Assembly (NCBI GenBank): GCA_903861145.1
Contig: CAIOTH010000083.1
Span: 1-64,000 of the forward strand
Direction of reading: 5' to 3'
DNA: 64,000 nt
Source of the DNA: an uncultured Bacteroidota bacterium
GTDB lineage: Bacteria; Bacteroidota; Bacteroidia; Chitinophagales; LD1
Within the stretch, counting starts at the first letter, position 1. Every line of letters starts with the position of its first letter. Shown here in pieces: positions 1 through 10,042 of this stretch. The translations under genes were made by a program, and so were the position numbers. The notes under the pieces are model-generated. The model did no database searches. It saw nothing but the letters and a program-made list of their open reading frames with translations, and was not told where the DNA came from.

Positions 1-21
1 CAAAAATCATAAATTTACGGC

Positions 22-633
22 ATGGCGGAACTTAGATGGCAGAACAAAGCGGCAAATAGAATTTTTTGGGTGAGGTTTTTGACTTTAAGCTTTGTAGTGG
101 GTGCCATTGTGGGAACTACGGGCGATTATTGCCATGTTATTACCAATACAGATGGATATCCTAAGAGGGGGCCATTCCCGTTTCTGCCTATTCCGGACGT
201 TAATATGCCGGTTTGGGTTCCGTTTTTGTTTGGTACAGCGGTAATGCTAATGGCTACCGTGCATAAGCTGCTTGCTAAGGCTTATCACCCACGATTGGAA
301 AAGCATTTTGTGCTTGCCGCGTGCGCGCCGTTACTTTTTGTAACTATTTACGCGCTTAGCGGCTTTTTGCAATTTGGCACCGGTGGCTGGCAAGATGTTT
401 GGTTGGCAGCCCTGGCCATATTTATGTGGTGGGCTATGGACGGCACGCGCTTGGGTGCTATACTTGCAGTTACCAATGCGTTTTTCGGCACCTGTTTTGA
501 AATATTTTTGGTAAGCATTGGTGGCTTTTTTTATTACAAAACGCACTCGAACTTGATGGGAGTGCCTAGTTGGTTGCCGTGGTTGTATGTAATAGCCAGT
601 GTTTGTATTAGTTTGTTTGTGAGGTTGATTTAA
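22..633 (+). CDS. Multi-pass membrane protein of unknown function
   Basis: A 203-residue protein with about six hydrophobic segments, near residues 16-34, 64-84, 97-117, 124-140, 143-165 and 183-203. The loop between the first two is rich in proline and aromatics (PFPFLPIPDVNMPVWVP). The last segment is introduced by GVPSWLPWLY. No catalytic motif or signal peptide is visible. ATG at 22 is the only good start, but the window begins 21 bases upstream, so a longer form cannot be excluded. It is followed by a 324-bp gap and is probably monocistronic or the end of an upstream operon. I do not recognise the family; the inner membrane is the inferred location. Confidence 0.7.
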   Translation: MAELRWQNKAANRIFWVRFLTLSFVVGAIVGTTGDYCHVITNTDGYPKRGPFPFLPIPDVNMPVWVPFLFGTAVMLMATVHKLLAKAYHPRLEKHFVLAACAPLLFVTIYALSGFLQFGTGGWQDVWLAALAIFMWWAMDGTRLGAILAVTNAFFGTCFEIFLVSIGGFFYYKTHSNLMGVPSWLPWLYVIASVCISLFVRLI

Positions 634-957
634 TAAACAGAGCCAAGAGAGATGGGTTTTATACTAAAACCTATGTAAGACCACTTGCATAACATTTGCA
701 AGATATTGGCATAAATGGTTTACACAAGGCTTTTTTGCAAAGCATTAATTACCAATAACTTACATGATTTTTGAAAAATTATGGGTTTACAATTTGCAAA
801 AATGTACACCATGGCGATTTATCTCTGATCAGGTAATAGTTAGGCTTTGGGATTTTGTGGATTAACAGTTGAAAAAAGGACATAAAAGCTGCCAATTGTC
901 CCAACTTTAAGTTCAGAGGTTTGTTATTTTTGCGCCTTCTTAAAACCGAGCCGAAAC
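634..957. other. Intergenic region upstream of gcvP
   Basis: This 324-bp stretch holds no credible ORF. It contains one inverted repeat, CTTGCA-N7-TGCAAG at 684-702, and the gcvP promoter at 925-932. The rest is AT-rich sequence with no structure I can name. I looked for a glycine-riboswitch-like core, because gcv genes often carry one, and did not find it. Confidence 0.5.
925..932 (+). promoter_or_regulatory. Bacteroidota -7 promoter element for gcvP
   Basis: TATTTTTG matches the TAnnTTTG element exactly and is followed by CGCC, an extension seen after several other promoters here. The ATG of gcvP lies 25 bp downstream. No clear TTG/TTTG -33 box sits at the usual 19-21 bp spacing. Confidence 0.6.
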
Positions 958-3855
958 ATGATAAATCTTCGTTCTACTGATCACTTTGTAAATCGTCACA
1001 TTGGCCCTAATGCCGAACAGGTAACTGAAATGCTAAACACTATAGGCGTTAAGAGCCTGGACGAGTTGATAGACCAAACTATACCGAGCAGTATTCGTCG
1101 CAAGGGCAAGCTAAACTTACCCGAAGCGCAAAGCGAGTACAACTACCTGAAAGAACTTAAAAAGAAGGCTGCTAACAATAAGGTTTTCCGTAGTTACATA
1201 GGCATGGGTTATTACAATACAATTGTGCCCGCAGCCACACGACGTAACATACTTGAAAACCCGGGTTGGTATACCCAATATACTCCTTACCAGGCTGAGA
1301 TTGCGCAAGGCCGTTTAGAGGCTTTGTTGAATTTTCAGACTATGGTTAGTGACCTTACCGGTATGCCCATTGCCAATGCGTCGTTACTGGATGAAGGCAC
1401 AGCTGCAGCTGAAGCCATGCACATGTTTTGGGGATTAAAGAACAAAAAGGATTCGCTGCACAATAAGTTCTTTGTTTCGTCGCTTTGCTTTCCGCAAACG
1501 GTTGATGTAATAAAAAGCCGCGCTGAGTTTTTGGGTATTGAGGTAATAGTAGGTGACCATAATACGGTAACGCTTGATAAGGACTTTTTTGGTGCATTAT
1601 TGCAATACCCGGCTAAAGACGGAAGCATTAATGATTACAAAGCTTTTATTGATAATGCCCATAGTTTTGAGTGTTACGTGTGTGTGGCCAGCGACCTGTT
1701 GGCGTTAACCTTATTGACCCCGCCGGGAGAGTTTGGTGCTGATTGTGTAGTGGGAAACTCACAACGTTTAGGTGTGCCCATGGGTTTTGGTGGGCCTCAT
1801 GCCGCTTTCTTTGCAACGAAGGACGACTACAAGAGAATTATACCGGGTAGAATTATAGGAGTATCGGTTGACTCGCAAGGCAGGCCGGCATTGCGTATGG
1901 CATTGCAAACCCGTGAGCAACACATTAGAAGAGAAAAGGCTACTTCAAACATATGCACTGCTCAAGCATTACTGGCAATTATGGCCGGTATGTATGGTGT
2001 TTACCACGGGCCCGATGGCATTAAGAATATTGCATTGCGCGTGCACACCTTAACTACTATTTTAAACAGAGAGTTACACCGGTTAGGATTTAAAGTAACG
2101 AACGAGCATTTCTTCGATACGCTGCATATCGACCTGCAAGGCAAAACCCAGTTGCAGGACTTTATTAAGCAACTGGCCATTACGCACGAAATGAATTTCT
2201 ATTTCGATGAAAGCGGTATTTCTATTTCGCTGGATGAAACCACACAGCCTGAAGATGTGCTTGATATTGTGGCTGTGTTTGCAAAATCGCAAGGTAAGGA
2301 AGATGCAAGTTTTGATATCTATCGCTACAATGAAGAGCCACCTAATTTCCCAACACACTTAATCCGTTCATCGGCATTTATGACACACCCGGTGTTTAAC
2401 AGCCACCGCAGTGAGAGCCAGTTGATGCGTTATATTAAGAGTTTGGAGAACAAAGATCTTTCGTTGACAAAATCAATGATTGCTTTAGGCTCATGCACCA
2501 TGAAACTGAATGCCGCGGCCGAATTGGAACCAATAAGCTGGGCTGAGTTTGGCAACATACATCCATTTGCACCTAAAGAACAGGTTGCGGGTTATCTTGA
2601 AATTATTACTGCGCTAGAGAATTACTTATCGGAAATAACAGGTTTTGATGCTACTTCCCTTCAACCTAACTCGGGCGCACAAGGTGAATATGCGGGCCTA
2701 TTGGTTATACGTGCTTACCAACGCGATATTGGACAAGGACATAGAGATGTAGCGATTATTCCGGCATCGGCGCATGGTACTAACCCTGCAAGTGCGGTTA
2801 TGGCTGGATTAAAGGTAGTGGTAACGGCAAGCGATAGCCATGGCAATATTGATTTTGATGATTTATTGAAAAAGGTGGAACAGCATAAGGACAATCTTTG
2901 CTGCTTTATGGTTACTTATCCATCTACACACGGCGTTTTCGAAAGCAAGATTAAAGACATTTGTGCTTTGATACATGCCAACGGTGGCCAGGTTTATATG
3001 GATGGGGCTAACTTAAATGCACAGGTGGGCTTAACATCGCCGGCCATTATTGGTGCTGATGTTAACCACATTAACCTGCATAAAACATTTGCCATACCAC
3101 ACGGTGGCGGTGGCCCGGGAATGGGCCCAATTTGTGTGGCTAAACATTTAGCACCTTATTTACCGGGCAACGCAGTTGTAAAAACCGGTGGAGAAAAACC
3201 TATTTACGGCGTTAGTGCAGCGCCATTTGGTAGCGCTAGTATCCTGCTTATCTCCTACGGTTATATCCGTATGCTGGGTAATGAAGGAGTGGTATCTGCA
3301 ACGAAGCATGCCATTTTAAATGCCAATTACATGAAGGCGCGTTTGGAGGAATATTACCAGGTACTCTACGTGGGCAAGGAATTTGGCCGCGTTGCGCATG
3401 AATTGATTCTTGATTTCCGCTCGTTTAAACACACGGTTGGTATAGAGGTTGAAGATGTGGCCAAGCGATTGATGGATTATGGTTTCCATGCACCAACGGT
3501 TTCATTCCCTGTTGCCGGTACGTTAATGATTGAGCCTACCGAAAGTGAAGACAAAGCTGAATTAGACCGTTTTTGCGATGCTTTGATTTCGATTAAAAAA
3601 GAAATGGAGGCTATTGAAAAGAAGCAGATTGATGCGCTGGATAATCCTCTTAAAAATGCACCACATACGGTTGCAGTGATTACGTCTTCAGACTGGAACC
3701 ATGCTTATACAAGAGAGGAAGCGGCATTCCCGCTGCCATTTGTTAGTGAGAATAAATTTTGGCCAAGTGTTGGCAGGGTTAACAATTCGCATGGCGATAG
3801 GAACCTGATTTGCACCTGTCCATCAACCGAAAGTTACGCTGAATTAACAAACTGA
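958..3855 (+). CDS. gcvP: Glycine dehydrogenase (aminomethyl-transferring), P protein
   Basis: P protein of the glycine cleavage system. It decarboxylates glycine with pyridoxal phosphate and passes the aminomethyl group to the lipoyl arm of GcvH, in the cytoplasm. At 965 residues it is the fused single-chain form, with GcvPA-like and GcvPB-like halves. The N-terminus carries the family signature ([10 protein letters not shown], then [11 protein letters not shown]). The PLP lysine is K709 in [19 protein letters not shown], a near-invariant block. ATG 958 follows a TAnnTTTG promoter by 25 bp and fits the usual N-terminus. gcvT and gcvH are not in the window, so it appears to be transcribed alone; a terminator follows at 3870. 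Confidence 0.97.
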   Translation: MINLRSTDHFVNRHIGPNAEQVTEMLNTIGVKSLDELIDQTIPSSIRRKGKLNLPEAQSEYNYLKELKKKAANNKVFRSYIGMGYYNTIVPAATRRNILENPGWYTQYTPYQAEIAQGRLEALLNFQTMVSDLTGMPIANASLLDEGTAAAEAMHMFWGLKNKKDSLHNKFFVSSLCFPQTVDVIKSRAEFLGIEVIVGDHNTVTLDKDFFGALLQYPAKDGSINDYKAFIDNAHSFECYVCVASDLLALTLLTPPGEFGADCVVGNSQRLGVPMGFGGPHAAFFATKDDYKRIIPGRIIGVSVDSQGRPALRMALQTREQHIRREKATSNICTAQALLAIMAGMYGVYHGPDGIKNIALRVHTLTTILNRELHRLGFKVTNEHFFDTLHIDLQGKTQLQDFIKQLAITHEMNFYFDESGISISLDETTQPEDVLDIVAVFAKSQGKEDASFDIYRYNEEPPNFPTHLIRSSAFMTHPVFNSHRSESQLMRYIKSLENKDLSLTKSMIALGSCTMKLNAAAELEPISWAEFGNIHPFAPKEQVAGYLEIITALENYLSEITGFDATSLQPNSGAQGEYAGLLVIRAYQRDIGQGHRDVAIIPASAHGTNPASAVMAGLKVVVTASDSHGNIDFDDLLKKVEQHKDNLCCFMVTYPSTHGVFESKIKDICALIHANGGQVYMDGANLNAQVGLTSPAIIGADVNHINLHKTFAIPHGGGGPGMGPICVAKHLAPYLPGNAVVKTGGEKPIYGVSAAPFGSASILLISYGYIRMLGNEGVVSATKHAILNANYMKARLEEYYQVLYVGKEFGRVAHELILDFRSFKHTVGIEVEDVAKRLMDYGFHAPTVSFPVAGTLMIEPTESEDKAELDRFCDALISIKKEMEAIEKKQIDALDNPLKNAPHTVAVITSSDWNHAYTREEAAFPLPFVSENKFWPSVGRVNNSHGDRNLICTCPSTESYAELTN

Positions 3856-3869
3856 TTATTAACTAATTA

Positions 3870-3917
3870 AACAAATCCTTGCCAATTCAGGTTGAATAGC
3901 AAGGGTTTGTTGTTTTA
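3870..3917 (+). terminator. Rho-independent terminator after gcvP
   Basis: AACAAATCCTTGC pairs with GCAAGGGTTTGTT across a 16-nt loop with one G-T wobble, followed by GTTTT. It lies 14 bp past the gcvP stop. Confidence 0.6.
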
Positions 3918-4064
3918 AGGGATGTGCATAACGTGGAAAGGCTTTTGCAGGCATTTGTGGATTAATTGCTAGCTTTAGTATACAATAAAAATCCACCAAG
4001 GCAGTTTTAAAGGCTATTCGACACGCCCTGTATTTACTTTTATAAACTCATTAAACAGATTGCT

Positions 4065-4580
4065 ATGGTCCCCCATTTTGAGAATAATTTATCCGACACC
4101 TCTAAAGTCTGGATATATCAAAGCAGCAGAAAGTTTTCTGCCAATGAGAGTGAGGTGATCAGCCAAAAAATAAAAGAGTTTGTGAACCAATGGACCTCGC
4201 ACAAAGCGGGAGTAATTGGCGACGGGAAGCTTTTTTACAACCAATTTATAGTGTTGATGGCTGATGAGAGCCAGGTTGGAGTTAGTGGCTGCTCAATTGA
4301 TGCATCTACTCACTTTATTAAAGCAATTGGCAACGAATACAAAGCCAATTTTTTTGACCGATGGAACTTAGCTTACATTAAAGATGATGAAGTAGTAACC
4401 AGCCATCGCGATGATTTTGAAAAGATGCTTAACACCGGTGAAATAAGTGATGATACCATTGTGTTTAATAACCTACTGCATACCAAAGCCGATTTTGAAA
4501 CCAAATGGCAGGTACCTTACCGCGAAAGCTGGTTGAAAAATTTAAGGGTGGCTCACATATCGTTTAATTCGATATTATAA
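4065..4580 (+). CDS. Bacteroidota-conserved cytoplasmic protein (often mislabelled ABC transporter ATPase)
   Basis: A 171-residue soluble protein with no signal peptide, membrane segment or Walker motif. The blocks VWIYQSSRK, FIVLMADESQVGVSGCSIDASTHFIK and FFDRWNLAYI match, from memory, a family found throughout Bacteroidota. Database entries often call it an ABC transporter ATPase, but the sequence gives no support for ATPase activity. The conserved GCSID block may be functional, with the cysteine and aspartate as candidate active residues; that is inference. It stands alone between gcvP and the sterol-desaturase-family gene. Function unknown. Confidence 0.75.
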   Translation: MVPHFENNLSDTSKVWIYQSSRKFSANESEVISQKIKEFVNQWTSHKAGVIGDGKLFYNQFIVLMADESQVGVSGCSIDASTHFIKAIGNEYKANFFDRWNLAYIKDDEVVTSHRDDFEKMLNTGEISDDTIVFNNLLHTKADFETKWQVPYRESWLKNLRVAHISFNSIL

Positions 4581-4657
4581 TCGGTATCCATTATGCCTAT
4601 TGTATTATGCCGTAAAGCTGCAATAGATTGCGTTGCATAATTTTTAAAGCAAAATGG

Positions 4658-4688
4658 TTGACTTTGTAAACTATCCCTTTTACCTTTA
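4658..4688 (+). promoter_or_regulatory. Probable promoter of the sterol-desaturase-family gene
   Basis: TTG at 4658-4660, a 20-bp spacer, then TACCTTTA at 4681-4688, one base off TAnnTTTG. The ATG is 17 bp downstream. Confidence 0.5.
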
Positions 4689-4705
4689 GAACAAAATTAC
4701 TGACT

Positions 4706-5956
4706 ATGCACCCGGCTTATGTATTACTTGCTATTCCCGTGTTTTTTGCAACCATGGGTATTGAATATTGGTATGCCAAACGTAAAAACAAAGATTGGTA
4801 TAGATTAAATGATTCTGTAAATAACCTGGTGGTAGGCCTTGGGCAGCAGTTATGGAGTGCTGTGTTTAAGGTATTTTTGCTGGGTGTTTATGCTTACTTC
4901 TATAACAACTTCTCCTTCTTTAAAATACCAGCTACGTGGTGGTCATTCATCCTGTGTTTGTTGGCTTTCGATTTCTTTTTTTACTGGGCGCACCGGTGGG
5001 GACACGAGATGAATATTTTTTGGGGGGCACATTCAGTGCATCATCAAAGCGAGGAGTATAACCTTTCAGTAGCGCTGCGTCAATCGTGGTTTCATAGCAT
5101 GTTGGCTTTTGTAATTTTCCTACCTATACCGATAATGGGCTTTGACCCTCTGATTTTTGGAGGTGCTGCAGTTACCCATACTTTATATCAATACTGGATA
5201 CATACCAAGGCAGTTGGCAAGCTTCACCCATGGGTAGAATTTTGGATTAATACGCCATCGCATCATAGGGTACACCATGCAGTAAACCCAAAATACATTG
5301 ATAAAAACCATGCAGGTGTATTTATGGTTTGGGATAGAATGTTCGGTACCTTTAAAGAGGAAGAGAACGATGTGGAAATTACCTACGGTATTACCACTCA
5401 ATTAAAAAGCTGGAACCCAGCATGGGCTAATACTCATTACTATGTTGAGATGTATGAAAAAGCCAAGGGCATGAAATGGGCAGATAAGTTTAGAATGATA
5501 TTTGCCAAACCCGGCTGGATGCCAGAATACTTAGGTGGACAAGTGATAGTGCAGGAGGTTGACAAAACAACTTTCAAAAAATATGATGCCGACACCAACG
5601 TGTATTTCAAGATTTACGCGGTAATACAATACTTCGTTTTACTTGGTGGCTCTATATTATACATGGAACATTATAAAGAGATGGATCTTTTTTATAAAGC
5701 TGTTTTCTTTTCACTCATCTTAATAACAATGCTCATAACCGGGGGGATTTTTGAAAACAAGCGTTGGATAATATTTGCAGAGTACGCCCGTTTGGTATTA
5801 GTGATGATTAGCCTAAATACCTTTTACTACCTGAAATTTATTGATTGGTTTAACTTTACCATGGTTGTATCAAGTATTGGGTTTGCTGCGTTTGTAGCGT
5901 TTTTTACCTATTCCTACCTAAATTCGAGAACATTAACTGCTGTTGGCAATGAATGA
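4706..5956 (+). CDS. Sterol desaturase / fatty acid hydroxylase superfamily membrane enzyme
   Basis: A 416-residue integral membrane di-iron oxygenase. The three histidine boxes are complete: HRWGH (96-100), HSVHH (109-113) and HHRVHH (186-191), with a further H166. Hydrophobic segments precede and separate the boxes. After about residue 305 there is an extra four-segment hydrophobic domain to the C-terminus, making it longer than a minimal family member. The architecture resembles alkylglycerol-monooxygenase and C-5 sterol desaturase relatives. Substrate cannot be deduced; a lipid, hopanoid or carotenoid is plausible. Transcribed alone from the promoter at 4658-4688. Confidence 0.88.
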   Translation: MHPAYVLLAIPVFFATMGIEYWYAKRKNKDWYRLNDSVNNLVVGLGQQLWSAVFKVFLLGVYAYFYNNFSFFKIPATWWSFILCLLAFDFFFYWAHRWGHEMNIFWGAHSVHHQSEEYNLSVALRQSWFHSMLAFVIFLPIPIMGFDPLIFGGAAVTHTLYQYWIHTKAVGKLHPWVEFWINTPSHHRVHHAVNPKYIDKNHAGVFMVWDRMFGTFKEEENDVEITYGITTQLKSWNPAWANTHYYVEMYEKAKGMKWADKFRMIFAKPGWMPEYLGGQVIVQEVDKTTFKKYDADTNVYFKIYAVIQYFVLLGGSILYMEHYKEMDLFYKAVFFSLILITMLITGGIFENKRWIIFAEYARLVLVMISLNTFYYLKFIDWFNFTMVVSSIGFAAFVAFFTYSYLNSRTLTAVGNE

Positions 5957-6091
5957 ACAGCCGGTTGAGGGCTATTGTCCTTTTCGGCCAACGGTTATTA
6001 ACATTTTGGGAAATTATTAGGGACAAAAAATACAACGAATAAAAAAGAAAAAAACCCATATTCGCGTTCTTAATAAAACCAAAACCAACTT

Positions 6092-6598
6092 ATGAAAAAA
6101 CTGTTGTTAGCCATTACGCTGCTCGGCTTTGCTCAATTGGGCTTTAGTGCAGAATCTGAAGCAGTGCTCAGTTTCAGAAAAGTATTATGGGGCTCTTCGA
6201 AAGACTCTGTATACCGGGACGGAAAAAAACTGGAATTTGCAAAGGATAGAAACTCTCTAATTAAAAATGCGTACGCACTGCCTGGTGATGATATGACCCT
6301 TGGTGCAGTAAAGCTTGAAAAGGTTCTTTACATATTTAATGATGAAAACAGATTTTACAAAGTGTTTTTACAAGGTTCATTCGACCAGGTTGAGGAAATG
6401 AAATTTATCCTTACCTATAAGTATGGAGATTACCGCAACGAAAGCTTTGTTGATGATAGCCACATTATGCAATGGCAGGTTAAAGACGTTACGTTTACTT
6501 TAAAAGAAGTAACGAAGTCAAGATTTGAATTAACTATTGAAAGCAACTGGCAAGCAAGTTCAGATTATAAAAAGAATACCAGCGTTGATGACTTTTAG
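6092..6598 (+). CDS. Exported protein of unknown function
   Basis: A 168-residue protein with a signal peptide (KK, a hydrophobic core, cleavage near GFSA at 19-20). The mature part is charged and predicted to be mostly beta, with LSFRKVLWGSSKDSVYRDGKKLEF near its start; the WG-S-DSV pattern resembles small periplasmic proteins, but I cannot name the family. No cysteine and no lipobox, so probably soluble in the periplasm. A strong terminator follows at 6619, so it is likely a single-gene unit. Confidence 0.7.
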   Translation: MKKLLLAITLLGFAQLGFSAESEAVLSFRKVLWGSSKDSVYRDGKKLEFAKDRNSLIKNAYALPGDDMTLGAVKLEKVLYIFNDENRFYKVFLQGSFDQVEEMKFILTYKYGDYRNESFVDDSHIMQWQVKDVTFTLKEVTKSRFELTIESNWQASSDYKKNTSVDDF

Positions 6599-6618
6599 TC
6601 AATGCTGACAATTTGTGG

Positions 6619-6658
6619 CAAAGCCCTGAAACTCGAATTTCAGGGCTTTGTTGTTTTT
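6619..6658 (+). terminator. Strong Rho-independent terminator
   Basis: A perfect 13-bp stem (CAAAGCCCTGAAA with its complement), 6-nt loop CTCGAA, then TTGTTTTT. It ends the 6092-6598 unit. Confidence 0.88.
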
Positions 6659-6858
6659 AGGCCAACATTAAATATTTGAAAAAGACGATAAACAAGCGTA
6701 AATTTGTATTACCGGCTAAAATAGACACCTTGACTATCAATGTGTTGTAATTTTTTGGACAGTTGAATGAATAAGCATGAAAAACGGGCTTGACAAATCG
6801 TAAGACTGCAACTATTTTAGTACAGATTATATAAGAACAAAAAACTAAAGCACCTACT

Positions 6859-8055
6859 ATGAACTTTTTAAATAAGATATTCGGAGCGGCCCTATTAACC
6901 CTCTCTCTGAATACATTTGCCAGTGATTGTCCTTCACTATCCGGCCAGTTAACAATTGGAAAAAGTGAAGGTGCAGATTTTGCCACGGTAAGTGATGCTA
7001 TTAACGCCCTAAAATGCGGTGGTGTTAATGGACCAGTGACTTTTTTTATTGAAAGCGGCACTTATAATGAGCGCGTAGTTCTTTCCTCTATTCAGGGTGC
7101 ATCGGCTTTCAACGCAGTAACTTTCGAAGCAAAATCGGGTAGTAATGCCGATGTAATTATTAGCTATACAACTGCTGATGCTACCCTGTTATTAAACGGT
7201 GTATCATATGTTTCGTTCGAAAACATTACTATTGACCATAAGGCAGCGACATACGGAAACAGCGTAAGAGTTGATGGGAAATCGAACCACATACGTTTTA
7301 AAAGCGTAGTATTTGAAGGTGTTGAGGTTGCTAGAACCGGTGCTAACAGTGCTACGGTTTATTTTAGCCCTACTGCTCCAAAATCGGATATAGCTTTTGA
7401 AGACTGCGATATTAACAATGGCAGCTCAGGCATTTTTAAAGGTGGATACAATACAGATTCGCGCGATACCAAAACGTCTATCACCGGTTCGTTATTCTTT
7501 AACCAATACGAATCGGCCTTAGCGCTTACCAACGAAGATGCACCGGTTATTACCAATAACGTGGTAAGTACGTTGTCAACTTATAGCGCTTACAAAGGCC
7601 TTAATCTTGAAAATATTTCGAATAGCCTTATTATCAGCAATAACATTGTTACGGCTGCCAACGGTTCTATAGGCGTATCATTGAAAAACTGCGTAGCGCA
7701 GGCAAGCAGCCTTGGCCAGGTAAATAACAATTCGATTGCGGTGGGCGGTAATGGTGAAACGTATGGCATTTATCTTTCAGGCTCAACGGATAACCAGGTT
7801 CTTAACTTTAACAGGGTTAAATTGACTATTACAGGAACTCAGGCCAATAGTCACCAGGCTTACTACAAAAATGTAGGCTCGGGCAATAACATTAACATGA
7901 TGAACAACATTATGTACGATTTAAATACCGGTGGCTATACCATTTTGGGTAATGAATACAAGGACATGTATAACCAACTGCCTGCACAAAGCAACCCAGC
8001 ATTATCTGTATCGGCCAATGGCATTATGATTGAAAAGGTTACACCAATACGCTAG
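6859..8055 (+). CDS. Secreted right-handed parallel beta-helix protein, pectinesterase-like N-terminus
   Basis: 398 residues with a signal peptide cleaved near residue 22 (NTFAS). The N-terminal motif FATVSDAINAL...GPVTFFIESGTYNERVVL is the pectinesterase-type entry into a right-handed beta-helix. It is followed by repeated coils rich in N, S and T (SYVSFENITID, APVITNNVVST, SLIISNNIVTA, NMMNNIMYD). The fold can be called, but pectinesterase catalytic residues are not evident, so this is more likely a carbohydrate-binding or adhesin-like helix than an esterase. There is no T9SS sorting domain: the protein stops at the end of the helix. Its terminator is at 8079. Confidence 0.8.
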   Translation: MNFLNKIFGAALLTLSLNTFASDCPSLSGQLTIGKSEGADFATVSDAINALKCGGVNGPVTFFIESGTYNERVVLSSIQGASAFNAVTFEAKSGSNADVIISYTTADATLLLNGVSYVSFENITIDHKAATYGNSVRVDGKSNHIRFKSVVFEGVEVARTGANSATVYFSPTAPKSDIAFEDCDINNGSSGIFKGGYNTDSRDTKTSITGSLFFNQYESALALTNEDAPVITNNVVSTLSTYSAYKGLNLENISNSLIISNNIVTAANGSIGVSLKNCVAQASSLGQVNNNSIAVGGNGETYGIYLSGSTDNQVLNFNRVKLTITGTQANSHQAYYKNVGSGNNINMMNNIMYDLNTGGYTILGNEYKDMYNQLPAQSNPALSVSANGIMIEKVTPIR

Positions 8056-8078
8056 TATATAACTTGTTATTTACTCCC

Positions 8079-8115
8079 AAAAACGGTTCAGGAAACTACC
8101 CTGAACCGTTTTTAT
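8079..8115 (+). terminator. Rho-independent terminator
   Basis: A perfect 14-bp stem, AAAAACGGTTCAGG with its complement, loop AAACTA, running into TTTTTATTT. The T tract ends in TTATTTGC, which could serve as the promoter of the histidine kinase just downstream. Confidence 0.88.
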
Positions 8116-8157
8116 TTGCGTTACTATTTCTATTTTTATTATCTAAGAAAATGGGGA

Positions 8158-9573
8158 TTGTTGAAAGCAGAATTAGTTCCTAATAAGGATTTTTTTGATA
8201 GCTATAAAGAGGCGATACTTATTGCATCGGCCACGCCAGAAGTTATTTATGTAAATGCTGCATTTACTCAACTTACCGGCTTAATGTTAGATGCGGGTGA
8301 TGAAAAAGCTCTGATGGAAATCTTAAAAGCTTGTGAAACCGCAACGGTTAATAGCAACGAAAGCCATTGCCATCTTTCCATCGGGGAAAAAAATGCGCAA
8401 GTAAAACCGGTAAACGTTTCTTCATCACCGCTTATACTTTCGGATTTGACGAAAGTAACGCTGTTTACCTTTACGCGGCCGGGGAACAATCCGGCATCAA
8501 TTAATGATGAACGAAAATTTTATGAACTGGCAGATGCCTCGCCTGCCATGATTTTTTTAGAAGATAAAAATGGCCAAGCATTTTTCTTTAATAAGGCATG
8601 GCTGGAATTTATTGGCGATTCGGGCGATAACCGATCAGACTCGAAATGGGAAACCTACATTCATCCTGAGGATATTAAAGTTACGGAAGAGCACCGGGCT
8701 GAGGATGTTGACAGAGTCCCCTATTCGTATGAACTAAGGCTGCAAAAATTTGATGGCAGCTATCGCAACATTTTCGTAATCCGCACACCAGTGACAGCCG
8801 AAGATGGGACTTTTAACGGTTACATGGCTAGCTGCCTTGATATTACGGAAATTGAAGAGTCTCAAAATAAAATTAATGAGCTTACCCGCGAATTAAAACT
8901 GGCAAATGAGGAACTTGAACAGTTTACTTACGTAACATCACATGACCTTCAGGAACCTTTGCGCATGATTACAGGTTACATACAATTGATTCAAAAAAAT
9001 ATTGAGCGAGGGAACCTTAGCGCAATACAAGAGTTTATGGATTTTGTACTGAGTGGCACCAGCAGAATGCAAATGTTGATTGCAGACCTCCTGAAATTGT
9101 CTCGCGTAAATCGTAAAGGCGCACCATTTACTTCGGTTGATTTAAGTGAGGTTTTAAATGTTGCGCTGGCACATTTGGCAAAGAAGATAAAGAATACTGG
9201 AGCAGAAATAAATTGCGAACAATTGCCGGTTGTAACCGGAGATACGTTTCAGCTGGTTAACTTATTCGAAAACATTTTAGATAATGCCTTAAAATTCACA
9301 CCTTTAGACACTTCACCGCACATTGCAATTTCCGTAACAGAAGCTGACGGAAAATATATATTTGAAGTGAAAGATAATGGAATTGGAATTGATAATAAGT
9401 TTCATAAGCGTATATTTGCCATCTTTCAAAGATTACACAACCGTGGCGAATATGAGGGTACTGGAATAGGATTGGCGGTGTGTAAAAAGATTGTTGAACG
9501 GCATGGTGGTGATATATGGGTGCAGAGTGAGCCGGGAAATGGAAGTGCGTTCTATTTTAGTATCAAAAAATAA
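8158..9573 (+). CDS. PAS-domain sensor histidine kinase (phytochrome-type kinase core)
   Basis: Soluble sensor kinase of about 470 residues. It has an N-terminal PAS-like region, then a clearer PAS/PAC domain (ELADASPAMIFLEDKNGQ... WETYIHPED), a short coiled coil (NELTRELKLANEELEQ), a HisKA domain and an HATPase. The phospho-accepting histidine is in YVTSHDLQEPLRMI, codon 8941-8943. N box LFENILDNALKFT, G1 DNGIGI and G2 GEYEGTGIGLAVCKKIVERHGG are intact. The HDLQEPLR H-box is typical of bacteriophytochrome-like kinases, but the light-sensing GAF/PHY module is absent. The start is uncertain: there is no early ATG, and the frame opens as far back as TTG 8116, right on the preceding terminator. 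TTG 8158 or 8161 keeps the first PAS intact and was chosen. Two response regulators follow within 10 bp each. Confidence 0.9.
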   Translation: MLKAELVPNKDFFDSYKEAILIASATPEVIYVNAAFTQLTGLMLDAGDEKALMEILKACETATVNSNESHCHLSIGEKNAQVKPVNVSSSPLILSDLTKVTLFTFTRPGNNPASINDERKFYELADASPAMIFLEDKNGQAFFFNKAWLEFIGDSGDNRSDSKWETYIHPEDIKVTEEHRAEDVDRVPYSYELRLQKFDGSYRNIFVIRTPVTAEDGTFNGYMASCLDITEIEESQNKINELTRELKLANEELEQFTYVTSHDLQEPLRMITGYIQLIQKNIERGNLSAIQEFMDFVLSGTSRMQMLIADLLKLSRVNRKGAPFTSVDLSEVLNVALAHLAKKIKNTGAEINCEQLPVVTGDTFQLVNLFENILDNALKFTPLDTSPHIAISVTEADGKYIFEVKDNGIGIDNKFHKRIFAIFQRLHNRGEYEGTGIGLAVCKKIVERHGGDIWVQSEPGNGSAFYFSIKK

Positions 9574-9583
9574 TAGTTGATTT

Positions 9584-10033
9584 ATGGATTTTGCGAAAGG
9601 CAGTAAGCAGAAACCTCGCGTTTTGCTGGTAGAGGATAACCCAGGGGATATTCGCTTAACACAGGAAGCACTAAAGGAAAGCGAAGTTGAAATAGTTTTG
9701 GATGTTGTATCGGATGGCGAGCAGGCATTAGATTTTTTGCTAAAACGCAATAAGTTTACTGATGCTATACGGCCAAATATTATTCTTTTAGATCTTAACC
9801 TACCTAAAAAGAACGGCATTGAAGTGCTGAAAGAGGTTAAAGCTCATGAATCATTAAAAAAGATTCCGGTAATTGTACTTACCACTTCGGACGCCGACCA
9901 TGATATTTCAAAAGCATATTCATTTCATGCCAATTGTTATATTCTGAAGCCGGTTGACTTTGATGATTTTGCAAAAGTTATTCGACTAATTGAAGTATTT
10001 TGGTTCAATACTGTTCAGCTTCCGAACGAATAA
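9584..10033 (+). CDS. Single-domain response regulator, Rcp1-like
   Basis: 149 residues, a lone REC domain. Acidic pocket E17/D18, phospho-accepting D70 in ILLDLNLPKKNG, T100/T101 and K122 in ILKPVDF are all present. The long loop after helix 1 (LLKRNKFTDAIRPN) and the C-terminal VFWFNTVQLP are typical of Rcp1-type regulators paired with phytochrome-like kinases. With no output domain it probably works as a phosphate shuttle or by protein contact. It starts 10 bp after the kinase stop and 9 bp before the next regulator, so it is almost certainly cotranscribed. Confidence 0.92.
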   Translation: MDFAKGSKQKPRVLLVEDNPGDIRLTQEALKESEVEIVLDVVSDGEQALDFLLKRNKFTDAIRPNIILLDLNLPKKNGIEVLKEVKAHESLKKIPVIVLTTSDADHDISKAYSFHANCYILKPVDFDDFAKVIRLIEVFWFNTVQLPNE

Positions 10034-10042
10034 AATTTATAT

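Noticed and set aside
634-957. Glycine riboswitch before gcvP
   Set aside because: No paired aptamer core could be found; only one short 6-bp dyad is present.
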